Positions 33,756-44,368 of a DNA stretch of 64,000 nt are shown here, piece by piece. A model generated the notes under the pieces. That model was not told the origin of the DNA. It did no database searches and saw only the letters and a program-made list of their open reading frames with translations. A program made the translations under genes and the position numbers. This DNA comes from Anthoceros angustus (lineage: Eukaryota; Streptophyta; Anthocerotopsida; Anthocerotales; Anthocerotaceae), in NCBI GenBank assembly GCA_010909165.1, contig VJWM01000126.1:496001-560000 (forward strand). The letters run 5' to 3'. Within the stretch, counting starts at the first letter, position 1. Every line of letters starts with the position of its first letter.

Positions 33756-36251
33756 TTATGCAGAAGCATTAGTCTTCTGCACAGACCGAGGAAGCATATG
33801 GTTTAGCATAAAGTCATCATCTTCAACAATGTTGTGATAGATTGCCTCCATCACCTTAGCATCTGACTCTTCAATTCCATACTCTGCAGCAATCAAGTCG
33901 TTCCACATAGTTAAAGCCTTCATCTTCTTCCCATTTGACTGCTTCTATTGAACCATCCAAGGGGCAGGGTGTCCACTCTCCTTCCAATATGCATTCAACT
34001 TCTTCAGCCATGAACCAGGTTTGGATGCCACAGTAGCAATCTCCTGAGCTGTGGGGCTCTTACCAAACCTACCTTCATACCGGGCCACAAAGGCCTTTTG
34101 AACTCCATTGCCAAAATGAGCGAAAGGTTGTTGTAGCCACCTTCTGTTGGGATGGGGCCACTATCCCATCCCTCTTGTCACGTTCTCCTTCAAGAAAATT
34201 TGCCAGTGCTTCTCCTTCACAGATTTGGGCCTCACCTTCTTGACTCCATCCAAAAAGTTCCTACCTTCTCTCTGCACATTGTTCCTCCAAAACTTTATGT
34301 TACTGGAGAAAAACTGCATCGCAATGGCATCCATAGTCCAAGGACCAGATATCAATCTGCGAATGTTAGATTCCACAAGGAGTCTCGTACCCTGTCTCAT
34401 CCCAAAGCTTTGTACCAATGGATTGCAAAAATCTCATGCTCCGCTTTGGTCTCTCATGTGCACCCGGGGTGGTGTCACGCTTGATGAATCCTCTGACCGC
34501 AAAAGCAATACGGCCATAGTTAGAATCTAACAATGAAACACTAACCACTCAAAGCTTGAACATCAAGCTCTGAATATTCAGGCTTGAACTTCAAGCTCTG
34601 AATATTCAGGCTTGAATATCAGGCCTGAATATTTAGAGCTTGAACAACATGCCTGAATATTCAGGCTTGAACATGCGATCTAAACAACAGGCCTGATGAC
34701 ACACTCCTATGGTACACTAGGAACTACCCATAGGAAAACAAGATGGTGGCACTCGAATCTCCTAGTGGAAAAAGAGAACAGAAATTAAATCAACTTACTT
34801 GACACAGGACATATATCCTCTTCGGGAATATCATACTCCACATCAAAATTTCTTCGACACTTCACAGGATGAAGGACAAGTTTATCGACATCTTTGCACG
34901 TAAGCCCTCACATATACGCACACTTTAACCCTCTTGCTCACGGTCTTCTTCAATACTTGAGAATGGGGTCCTCGACCTCTTGGAAGGAGTGGAGCTTCCT
35001 TAGGCCCTTCATGAATCTCCCTGTCACAAGGGGAATCATCGCCATTGGCTTGACTATCACGCACTTCATACACCTCATCATAAGGCGTGACATTCAAATT
35101 TGGATGGACACAAGGGTTGTCAGGCATTGTACACAAGGCATAGACCCCAGAGGCACAAAATCAACCGCAGGCATGGTGGACAAGACGGGAATTGTGGAAT
35201 TCCCCACTGCAGGATCTAGTGGGAGGTCTCGGTGGACATTATTTGCAGTGCTGCTAAATAATGTTTACTGAGGTATCCGCACCCTGCATCCCCAATCTCC
35301 ATTAGCCCTAGGCGGGGCATATGATGCCATCTTTGGTGTGGATATCTTGCCATGAAGAGGATACAGCCATCTCAATGACCCACTCGGCACTTCCTTCAAT
35401 TTTCACCCCTAGATGCGTGTGAGGCTTCAATTTTGATCGGCACCTGGCGCATCTAGTCGTGGTACGGACACCTCCAGTCTTCTCTAGATGTTGGCAGCAG
35501 CGATGCAAGGGCTCACGCCTACATCTCGCTTGCCTCATCACGGCCCGCATCTCGCCAGGGACAGCAGATGCCGTGAAAATCGACATGTGGGGCACAGCCT
35601 TCCCATGCAAACGTGCAGCAGGTACAGTGCCGCCATCCCCATGCTGCCCGTGCGGCAGGCGCAATCCCATCCCGCGGCTGAGGTGCAGTGCCATCTCCAC
35701 CTACCGCACTGCGGCCCTCCTGAACACTGTGCCTACGGCGGGCGCCATCCCCATCCCCACGCGTTGCAGGTGCAGCGACACCATCTCTTTTGCCTGGCCC
35801 TTTGCCCCTACCTCTACACCAAGATTCCCTTGCCCCTTTCCTGCCACGTCCGTGGTCCTCCTCCTCTACCACCCTGGACGGTCTGAATGATTTCAAGAAG
35901 ATACATAGGGAGACTTCCCACACTTGCCTCCTCATCCTCGCACAATTCTGCTAGTGCATTCGACGACATATTGGCTCTCGATTCTACATCGGATAGCTCT
36001 TTCTCGAGAATGTGAGTTGCCTCGAATCCTTTTGGATTTGAGCTTGATCCATTTCTCCCTCAAGGACTGCACCACCCAACATTGTTTTGCAGCCAACAAG
36101 TTCACCCGCTATTCACACCTGTGAATCCTCAAGCCCCATACCAATCGGTAGCGTCGACAACAGCATCTCCACATGTGAGGGCTGTTGTTGCCAAGCGTCT
36201 AATGTCTGTATCTGTCTCCGCTTGAAAGATCGGCTTCTTGTGTTTGGGCAT
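33756..36251 (-). pseudogene. unrecognised CACTA-associated gene, most complete copy (unit 3)
   Basis: The start is ATG at 36251 (MPKHKKPIFQAETDTDIRRL). The order is as in the other copies, but the final exon survives: after MWNDLIAAEYGIEESDA (near 33900) it continues KVMEAIYHNIVEDDDFML, NHMLPRSVQKTNASA and a stop at 33756. Units 1, 2 and 4 have lost this end through a junction at the GATG/TGTCAC border. A second open piece (34161-34418) encodes ISGPWTMDAIAMQFFSSNIK and NFLDGVKKVRPKSVKEKHWQ. The charged, Trp-spaced C-terminal half could be a DNA-binding fold of the Myb/SANT or transposase-accessory type. That is a guess from composition, not a match. Confidence 0.5.
34552..34682. repeat. 27-bp GAATATTC minisatellite, unit 3
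   Basis: This is a shorter array of the same unit, with about four to five repeats, at the same intron position. Confidence 0.85.
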
Positions 36252-36464
36252 ACGGGTCAAAGGGTTTTGAGTAGCGGGGTGTCTAAACACAAAATCAAGA
36301 TATACAGCCATGCCTGAGAAGCAAGCAAGAAGCAAACAGACAAAGGTGGAGTATTGTGTTGTAGTTCGCCCGTACTGCGGACCTAGTCTCGCATCAGAGA
36401 AGTCGCCACTATCCATGCTGTAAATCCCGGATCAGATGCACCCTTTACGATGAAGTGGCTGCTA

Positions 36465-38591
36465 ACAGTGTTTCTCAGCATAGGGTTTGTCTCCAAACCC
36501 CATTTTGGCCCCAACCATCCATAAATGCACATGTCTCATTCCACTGTTTTCAGTGATTTGCGAACCCACAGCCCATGCATCCGAGCCCAAGGAAGACCTA
36601 ATGTGCCCACCGTCCGCACAAATGACGGACACACTTTTGTATCAAGTGGCCGGATGATTGGCGCACTTATGCTCCAAAGAGCTGGAGTGCACCGAACGTC
36701 CGGCGCACTTATACTCCAAAGAGGTGCAATACACCGGGTTTGGAGAGGGTTGCGTCAATACTTGTGTAGGCAAGCACTTTCGTTCAAGTTGCTTGTGCAC
36801 ACTTGCCACCGCACCAACACTCACATCAATTCTCTTTTCAAACCCGTGATTGAGCAATCCCGGGGCATACCCTCGACTGGCCCCTCCGTGTCGGAGATAA
36901 GCCGCACTTAGATCCGGCAGATTGCCTGGGCAGAATTGACAAGGTAAAGGATGGTGAGGCCTCCTCAACCGCTCTTGATCAAACTCTTCATAGCTTACAT
37001 TTCTTCTTGTCAAGTCCGTCGCTTTCAACCTTAATCTATCCATGGGTGGCACATGGAGCAAGTCGATCTTAAATTCAAAATCTCTGGCGAAGCTTGGCTA
37101 TAGTTCGTCTGAACACCTAGCGCCACACGTAGTGGGCGCCATGGTATAGACAGTCCTCCTTCGAGCCTCACCAAATACTCACCATTTGGTCAAAACCCCA
37201 TTTCGGCGACTAGCCCTCTTTCTTCACACGGCTCTCACTAGGGCTCGCGGTGGCGAGATGCTCTCTTATGCTTGTGTTCGATCGCATCCGATGTGCTTTC
37301 ATTACTCAAGGAAAAATCATCTATTCTATTTATTTTCTTGCTTCTCCGCAAAACATTGTGAAACATTGTCGCCTTCAAAAGGTTGGCCATTAGAAACCAC
37401 CATCATACATGTCGAATTTTGGAAAATGTAGCTCATCTAGAAACCAAGGCCTATGCATCTATCGTGCATCAAACTCGAATGAGCCGGACATTTGGCGCAC
37501 CAATCAAAGAGATCCAGCAAGTCATCGGAAGGGCACATAGAGTAAGGCCAAAAGGTTTTACATGTTGTATACAAAGCGAATGTGGGAATATAACATCAAC
37601 CAACAAATGATTTTCAAAAATAATATTCATGACTTTACGCCTAGATGGGATGATTTACAAATTTTTCAAACCACTAAAATCAACACTCCATCCTAGTATT
37701 GATCGCCTCTAGGTTGCTTAAGAGTGGAGTTGTTACAAAGTTTTCAAAGCGCCAAAACAAGCAAGCCATCCTAGCACTAATCGACCCAAGAGTGCATAAC
37801 CGGAAGTTCTAAAGCACCAAAGTCAAGCACCCCATCCATCTTCCGACGTGCTTAACTGGAGTTCTTACACCATTGAGTCTATCTGCACCTATCCAGTGTT
37901 CAATAAATATAGAGATCAAAAGATATATACAGGACGTCACATCCACTCCACCATTTCCATCTCTGGGCCCACAAGATTGGGGTCTCATCGAAAACGCGCG
38001 GACGTCCGGCGCATGAACTCGCGCCAATGTGCGCGTCCATTGTTCCAATTCCTTCTATGTTTTCACTCTAACAATGGAGATCCGGGGTTGTGTACTCACG
38101 AGTGCACGGGGCGTCAGCTACTTTTAGAGTCGTAGTTTGGTCCTCTCGAGATGGCCATGATCAAGCTATCGGTTAATGTTCTCTCACAATTCGCGGCGGA
38201 CGTCCGTGCGATTTGCTCTTTCGACGGTGCTACTTTTGCGTGTTGGTTGCGCGGACGTCCGGCGGTTTTAACTTTCTGGACTAATTTTGTTTGGTTTGCC
38301 TCTGTTCACCTGCTAGGAAGTACTATCGCTGCGAAAGAGGTGTTTAGGATTCCTAGCACCTGTTAAAAATCCTTGAAATCCCTTCCTTGTGAAGGTGAAA
38401 TCCGCGAACCTTCTTCGGCTTCAACCCTATTAGCATAAGTATTCACGAGAAAATAACATGGTCAATGTCTTTCAGTACATGTCTAAAGAGTGGTTTTGCT
38501 AAAGATGATGCATTTTGGCCCGTTTTAGGTCATTTTTGGTCTTTGGGACCCAAACCTTTAATGGAGAATAACCCCTATCTTTGAGAGCTGT
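36465..38591. mobile_element. 2.1-kb insertion specific to unit 3, possible TIR element
   Basis: Units 1 and 2 run continuously from GATGAAGTGGCT(G/A)CTA to ACCTAAAGGCAAAG. Unit 3 has 2.1 kb between these points. The ends are imperfect inverted repeats: ACAGTGTTTCTCAGCATAGG at left, and ACAGCTCTCAAAGATAGGGG on the complement at right. Flanks CTA and TTA could be a 3-bp target site, but this is ambiguous. Inside are recurrent CGGACGTCCGGCGC-like motifs and no convincing ORF. It is probably a non-autonomous DNA transposon. Confidence 0.5.
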
Positions 38592-38733
38592 TTATATAAA
38601 CCCAAGGCAAAGACATGTCGTTGAGGAAGGCAGTAATCTACTACAGCCACAGCGGGAATGCAACCGAGGTACTAGACCACACTCAAAGCTTTGGCGGGAA
38701 AAGGCAGTTCGGAGCGTTAGGTTTTAGTATCGG

Positions 38734-39005
38734 TTTTGTACAATGGTGGCGATTGGAGAACTCTCGTGAAAAAAATGGTTGCTATATACGGTACAAAGTA
38801 TGCGAAGCATTCATCTCTTACAAGTTTGTACAATGGTGGCGGTTGGAGAACTCGTGAAAAAATGGTTGCTAGCATATACGGTACAAAGTATGCGAAGCAT
38901 TGATCTCTTGCAAGTTTGTACAATGGTGGCGATTGGAGAACTCTCGTGAAAAATGGTTGCTAGCATACTACGGTACACGATGTCACGAAGCATTGATCTG
39001 CTTGC
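38734..39005. repeat. about 90-bp tandem triplication
   Basis: Three head-to-tail copies start TTTGTACAATGGTGGCG at 38734, 38825 and 38915. Units 1 and 2 have a single copy. Confidence 0.85.
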
Positions 39006-39439
39006 AGAATGCCAACAGCAACGCAATTTTGTTTCTCCGTCTCGGCAAATCTTGAAGGCACGGAAAACCGGCTTCTGGCAACGCAGGACACTTATTATAC
39101 AGTCTAATGATGAAACTATTGCTCGGAAACTTACAAGTCTTCCTTGCCAAGTTCTTGCAGCACTGTTGTTTCCATCGATCACGGAGAGCGATAAACACTG
39201 AATGTGACTAACATTAATCTTGACCAAGGTAGATTGCGAAATCCTAAAAAAGTGCAGCACATCACCATCAATGGTGCGGTTTTATTTGGTCTACTTGTGA
39301 CTCATTTACTTTAGCCAACGCTCCAAGAACACAAAGTCCAAGTCTGCAAGGCATAATTCCAGCAAACGGCATAGCTTTGATAAAATTGCGGAAGAATGGA
39401 GTGCAAGTCATTCGATTAAGATCCTCCACACTCTAGACA

Positions 39440-39558
39440 TAGGAATCACCACGCCTCCTGGTGAGAGCTCCAAGTTCGAGAGGAATCACCACGCCTCCTG
39501 GTGAGAGCTCCAAGTTCGAGAGGAATCACCACGCCTCCTTGTGAGAGCTCCAAGTTTA
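39440..39558. repeat. about 40-bp VNTR, three units
   Basis: GGAATCACCACGCCTCCTGG units repeat three times, against two in units 1 and 2. Confidence 0.85.
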
Positions 39559-39604
39559 GTCGCGCGGAGGCGTGTACGAATAGATTATTATTCCTAATCT
39601 AGTA

Positions 39605-40070
39605 GGTTTTCATATAGAGATGCATATAGTGTAGTGGACAAGGTCAAACACTTGGTCTCGAGTTCGAATCTGATCTCGCGCGCACGTCGAGGCGTGTACT
39701 AATAGATTGTTTCTCCTAATCAAATAGGGTTTCGTATGTAGTGGTGGGCACGGGGTCATCTCTGAGAGACATGTAAGTGTAGAATATTATTTCCAATTAA
39801 ACACATTTCCGTAGGGATGGTATTAGTCTGGTGGATAAGATCATGCACCGCAAATAAGCGTATGAGGGTGCAAATAAGCGCATGAGGGTTCGAGTTCTTT
39901 GCCGTACAGTCCATATGCTATGTTATGGCTCGAAACCCTATGTATGTACTTGGGTACCAATGTATGCTACTTGGGTATCTCCAATAGTACAGTATTACTT
40001 TTAATTTTATGAATTATTGTATAGAGATAAAAACATTTATAAATTATTGTATAGAGATGAAATTAGTGTT
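39605..40070 (+). mobile_element. tRNA-like SINE block, unit 3
   Basis: A box TAGTGTAGTGG with B box GAGTTCGAATC is followed by the second module, with A box TAGTCTGGTGG and B box GGTTCGAGTTC. Two 3' direct repeats of ATTATTGTATAGAGAT close the block. This is the best-preserved set of boxes of the three units. Confidence 0.6.
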
Positions 40071-40114
40071 GTGGTTGGTGTTATGTCCTATGTATACGCG
40101 ATTGTTTTTCAAGG

Positions 40115-40610
40115 GGGTCTAGACCCCTTTCGAACCTCAAGTGTTGGGCTAGTTGTTTTGTTGGCTATGGAGAAGCCCACCGGGTCCGCCCTATTGGAGT
40201 GAGAGAGGCTTTTTTGCGGCTTGTTGGTGGCATTGCCATCTTGCCTCGGGAGCAATTCCAGGGGCACTTTAGTCCACACTAGTTCGGCATCGCCGCTCCT
40301 GGGGGGGTGTGAGTCTGTAGCTTTTGGAGTGGGGGCGATTATGGAGTCTCATCCTAATTGGCTCGCACTGCAGGTGGACGTCGAGAATGCTTTTAACACG
40401 GTCTCCGGGGTGGCCATTTTTGACGAGTTCAAGGACGTAGGTGGACATGTACAGCTTGTCAGTCTTGTCCCTTTGGTTCGCTCCTTCTACGAGTCTCCTT
40501 CCAATCTCTACTATCAGCATGGGCCCGCGGTCGAGGGGGTTTCGGTGTTTGCCTTAGTAGCTGGCACAAGGCAGGGGGATCCATTGGGATTGTTTTGTTG
40601 ATGTTGTTTG
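40115..40610 (+). pseudogene. non-LTR reverse transcriptase fragment, unit 3
   Basis: The open stretch 40221-40601 encodes GGCESVAFGVGAIMESHPNW, LALQVDVENAFNTVSGVA (motif A), LVSLVPLVRSFYESPSNLYY and AGTRQGDPLGL (motif B), then a stop before motif C. It is the cleanest of three copies. The family is a non-LTR type reverse transcriptase. The enzyme is truncated and cannot be active. Confidence 0.8.
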
Positions 40611-40651
40611 CACGATTTGGAGTTTCTCTGACGCTTTTCTAGTTCCTGTAG

Positions 40652-42083
40652 ATGGCTCTTAAAAGAAAACCCATCGGGCGTCTTGGACGGGCAAGAAACA
40701 AGGTTCTATGGCTGAAGTCACGGCTAAGTCCATTACACATGATAACGTATCAAAACAATTCTTCACACTACAACCCGGGATGATGGTAAAGTTGATGGTG
40801 TCCTTGTGCAGTGAGGGAACTTATTTGGTGCGTAAGAAGGCCCAAACCGCCAAGGCACTTCTCATCCAAGAAGGATGCGGTGAATTGTTCGAGAAGAAGG
40901 GTGGACACCCGACACATGCCATTGGTGGAGGGCCACTTTGATTACTCATGTTCTTGGGGACTGAGAGGGGTTTGAGTATGTTGGTGAGAATGACCATTTG
41001 ATAACTGACGATTCCAGGGTTCTTAGCACTGCGAGAGTTTGTCTGCAGTCCAGAAATGTATGTAGTGCTGTACAACAAGATGCCTTATAGGCTGGTCTTC
41101 CATGCTTGGTTCGCGACCCTACGGTGATACGATCGTGAATGTCTTGATTTGTTTGAGAGATTGAGTCACGGGTCTTGAGGATGATTTTGCTATGGGCATG
41201 GAGGAAATTGATGACGAGGCTAACTTCAGAGAACAAGGGTTTGACCTCTCTGTCCCCGAGGGTGCTGTTAATGATGCTTTGAGTGGTGGTGAGGACAAGT
41301 CCAAGCCAAAGTACTTGGTGCCAGAGTCGTCTTAAGGCTTTCATGAAAGTCAGTGGTGTTTGGGGTTAGGATAGCGCAATGAGGACATCCCTTATAAGGA
41401 CTTAAACCTTATATTGATACCCTTTTTCCACCAAGTTTGGGGCTTGAAAGACAACTCTATATTCTCTCAAACATAAGCTCTGCCCTTCTTTTGTTTCGCT
41501 CTCATGTAAATTGTTGATTTTGACCTTTTGTGTGATGTCCTTCTTTCGAGGATTCAATCGAATCTTAGAGAAAGTGTATTCGAACCGAATGGCTTGGATC
41601 CGACATACCTATGATAAACATGTTTCACGGAATATTCCATGGGGCTTAGGCATGTTGGTGGATCATGTGAAGGACCTTAGAACTGCTTCATGTTGAAAGG
41701 AGGTTGTCGATATCGATGATGAGCGGCGCATACTATCCCATAGAGACCATCAATGTTCTTTTGGGTGTAGTGCCCCAAAATGGTACTTCTCTTGTCGCTG
41801 TTTCTTGGGTTGATTTTTGTTGCCTTGCTGTTGCAACGTTTTGCCTTGCCTTGGTATCTAACGTTCCAGAATTGTCTCGGTTTGCGTATTTCTGCATGAA
41901 TCGATTTGGAGTTCGTGGCGAAGAGGAGTTACATAACCTTTTAATTAGGGACTTGTCATTTTCATCACATTCAGGTGACAATTTATGCTATGTTTATTAC
42001 GTTGTGTTTCATGATTTTGTTGTGATGTAATCTTGTATAGTGTTGACGCTTTTTTTTTATCACAGATGAAGTATGGAAATTAC
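40652..42083 (+). pseudogene. Crypton-like recombinase gene, segment 3a (5' exons to catalytic Arg)
   Basis: ATG at 40652 (MALKRKP) starts a Lys/Arg-rich N-terminus. Exons follow for EDDFAMGMEEIDDEANFREQ (from about 41170), IQSNLREKVY-type sequence, and an open 41704-42030 piece with PELSRFAYFCMNRFGVRGEE and ELHNLLIRDLSFSSHSG. FGVRGEEELHNLL resembles the first catalytic arginine box of tyrosine recombinases (Arg codon 41914-41916). The segment is cut at 42084, where sequence from the first third of the gene restarts after AAAGTTGAT. Confidence 0.6.
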
Positions 42084-44368
42084 AAAGTTGATGGTGTCCT
42101 TGTGCAGTGAGGGAACTTATTTGGTGCCTAAGGCCACTCCCAAACCGCCAAGGCACTTCTCATCCAAGAAGGATGCGGCACCGAATTTGTTGAGAAGAAG
42201 GGTGGACACCGACTGCCATTGGTGGAGGGCCGCGGGAGATTACTAAGCGTGTTCTTGGAGAGAGAGGGGTTTGAGTATGTTGGTGAGAATGACCATTTGA
42301 TAACCGACGATTCTGTGGTTCTTAACTGCGAGAGTTTGTCTGATCCGAAATGTATGTAGTGTCAGCATACAACAAGATGCCTTATAGGCTGGTGGCTTTT
42401 CCATGTCGACCTCTCGTGATACGATCGAATGTCTTGATTTGTTTGAGAGATTGAGGAGTGCGGGTCTTGAGGATGATTTTGCTATGGGCATGGAGGAAAT
42501 TGATGACGAGGCTAACTTGAGAACAAGGGTTTGACCTCTGCCCCGAGGGTGTTAATGATGCTTTGAGTGGTGGTGAGGACAAGTCCAAGCCAAAGTAATT
42601 GGTGCAGTCGTCTTAAGGCTTTCATGAAAGTCAGTGGTGTTTGGGGTTAGGATAGCGCAATAGAGGACATCCCTTATAAGGACTTAAACCTTATATTGAT
42701 ACCCTTTTTCCACCAAGTTTGGGGCTTGAAAGACAACTCTATATTCTCTCCGGAAACATAAGCTCTGTACCCTTCTTTTTGTTTCGTCTCTCATGTAAAT
42801 TGTTGATTTTGACCTTTTGTGCAGGTGATGTCCTTCTTTCGAGGATTCAATCGAATCTTAGAGAGAAAGTGTATTCTGAACCAGAGCCGGCTTGGATCTG
42901 ACATACCTATGATAAACATGTTTCACGGAATATTCCATGGGGCTTAGGCCGCGCTGGTCGCGTTGATGAAAATCAGCAAGGACCTTAGAACTGTTTCATG
43001 TCGAAAGGAGGTTAAGCTGATATCTGATGATGATGAGCGGCGCATACTATCCCATAGAGACCATCAATGTTCTTTTGGGTGTAGTGCCCCAAAATGGTAC
43101 TTCTCTTGTCGCTGTTTCTTGGGTTGATTTTTGTTGCCTTGCTGTTGCAACGTTTTGCCTTGCCTTGGTATCTAACGTTCCAATTGTCTCTCTTTTGATT
43201 TCGCATGAATCGATTTGGAGTTCGTGGCGAAGAGGAGTTACATAACCTTTTAATTAGGGACTTGTCATTTTCATCACATTCGGGCGGACAATTTGTACAG
43301 TATGTTTATTACGTTGTGTTTCATGATTTTTGTTGTGATGTAATCTTGTATAGTGTTGACGCTCGTTTTTTGTCACAGATATGAAGAACGTATGTCGAAA
43401 AATTACAAAGTTGATATGCGCAATTACCAAAGTGAGCATTTCTGGCCAAAAGTTAAAAAATATGAGAAAGACTTTATTGAAACTTTCAAAGCCGTGATTG
43501 ATCAGTCTCCGAAGTGGACTGCAAATGATAAGAATCTCTCTATTCAAGGGTTTCTCTTCAACTCTACCATTGATAATCCAAGATCTAATGTAAGTTTGCG
43601 TTGATTAGGGCTCGATCTTTTTTGCCTTTTAATGTACTAACTGTAAGTTTTCTTTAACTAGTCTTGGTATGCAAAACTCGGTTTCAAGGAATGCTCTCTC
43701 AATTTATGCAGACTATAGCAGAAGCAACTGGTCTTGATGGGTATTTCACCAACAAGAGCTGTCGTGTAACAATGATTACACGTCTGACCATGGCTTAGGT
43801 GCGCTTTGACGCTGGCAGAAGTGTCACTGGCCACAAGGTGATTTGTGGTAGCCGCGATGTTTGACTTGTTGATGCCATTTTCTTACTTTCTTATCCTAAC
43901 AATTTGAGGACTTGCAGATATGACCGTTCGGGGCAAGCAAAACAGGCAGCTGCAGCCAGGGTTCTAGTTCCTAGTGAACGAAGATCTTCCAAGGAGTTGC
44001 TCAATGAAGAACTTACTCGGATGCGGGATGATGATCTGCGGGGTGCTTCAAATCAATCACGAATGTGACTCGATAGTATTTGCCGATTAGCGGAAGATGT
44101 AAGTGTATTCATGCATGAGGAAAATCTATTTGTTCTTTGAAAATGTTTTGATATTGTGAGTTATGTACACTGCGGTCAATGTCCCTTACAAGTGCAACGC
44201 ATTGAGAATGTTAGCAATAATAAGTTTGTGGTGTTTTCCAAAATCGTGTCTTCATTACGTAATGTGTTCTCGACTCCCATTTTAATTGTCGGTCTTCATT
44301 GCTACCCCGATATCCATCATGAAAGTAGACATGATTCAACGTCGAGTGAACCAAATTTTCCTCCACGC
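42084..44368 (+). pseudogene. Crypton-like tyrosine recombinase, segment 3b (all catalytic boxes)
   Basis: This is the most informative copy. Catalytic Arg1 is in FGVRGEEEL (Arg codon 43223-43225). Exon 43379-43589 encodes YEERMSKNYKVDMRNYQ and AVIDQSPKWTANDKNLSIQG, with donor GTAAGT. Exon 43672-43837 encodes SWYAKL, then (from the 3c copy) SEGMLSRFMQTIAEATGLDG, then YFTNKSCRVTMITRL and SVTGHK. This gives a K-S-C-R box (Arg2 at 43763-43765) and a TGH box. After a short intron, exon 43918 starts YDRSGQAKQ, whose Tyr (43919-43921) is the likely nucleophile, followed by RRSSKELLNEELTRMRDD. Tyrosine recombinases cut and rejoin DNA through this Tyr. One in-frame TAG and indels break this copy. The Lys replacing the usual His in HxxR is notable. 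Confidence 0.65.
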
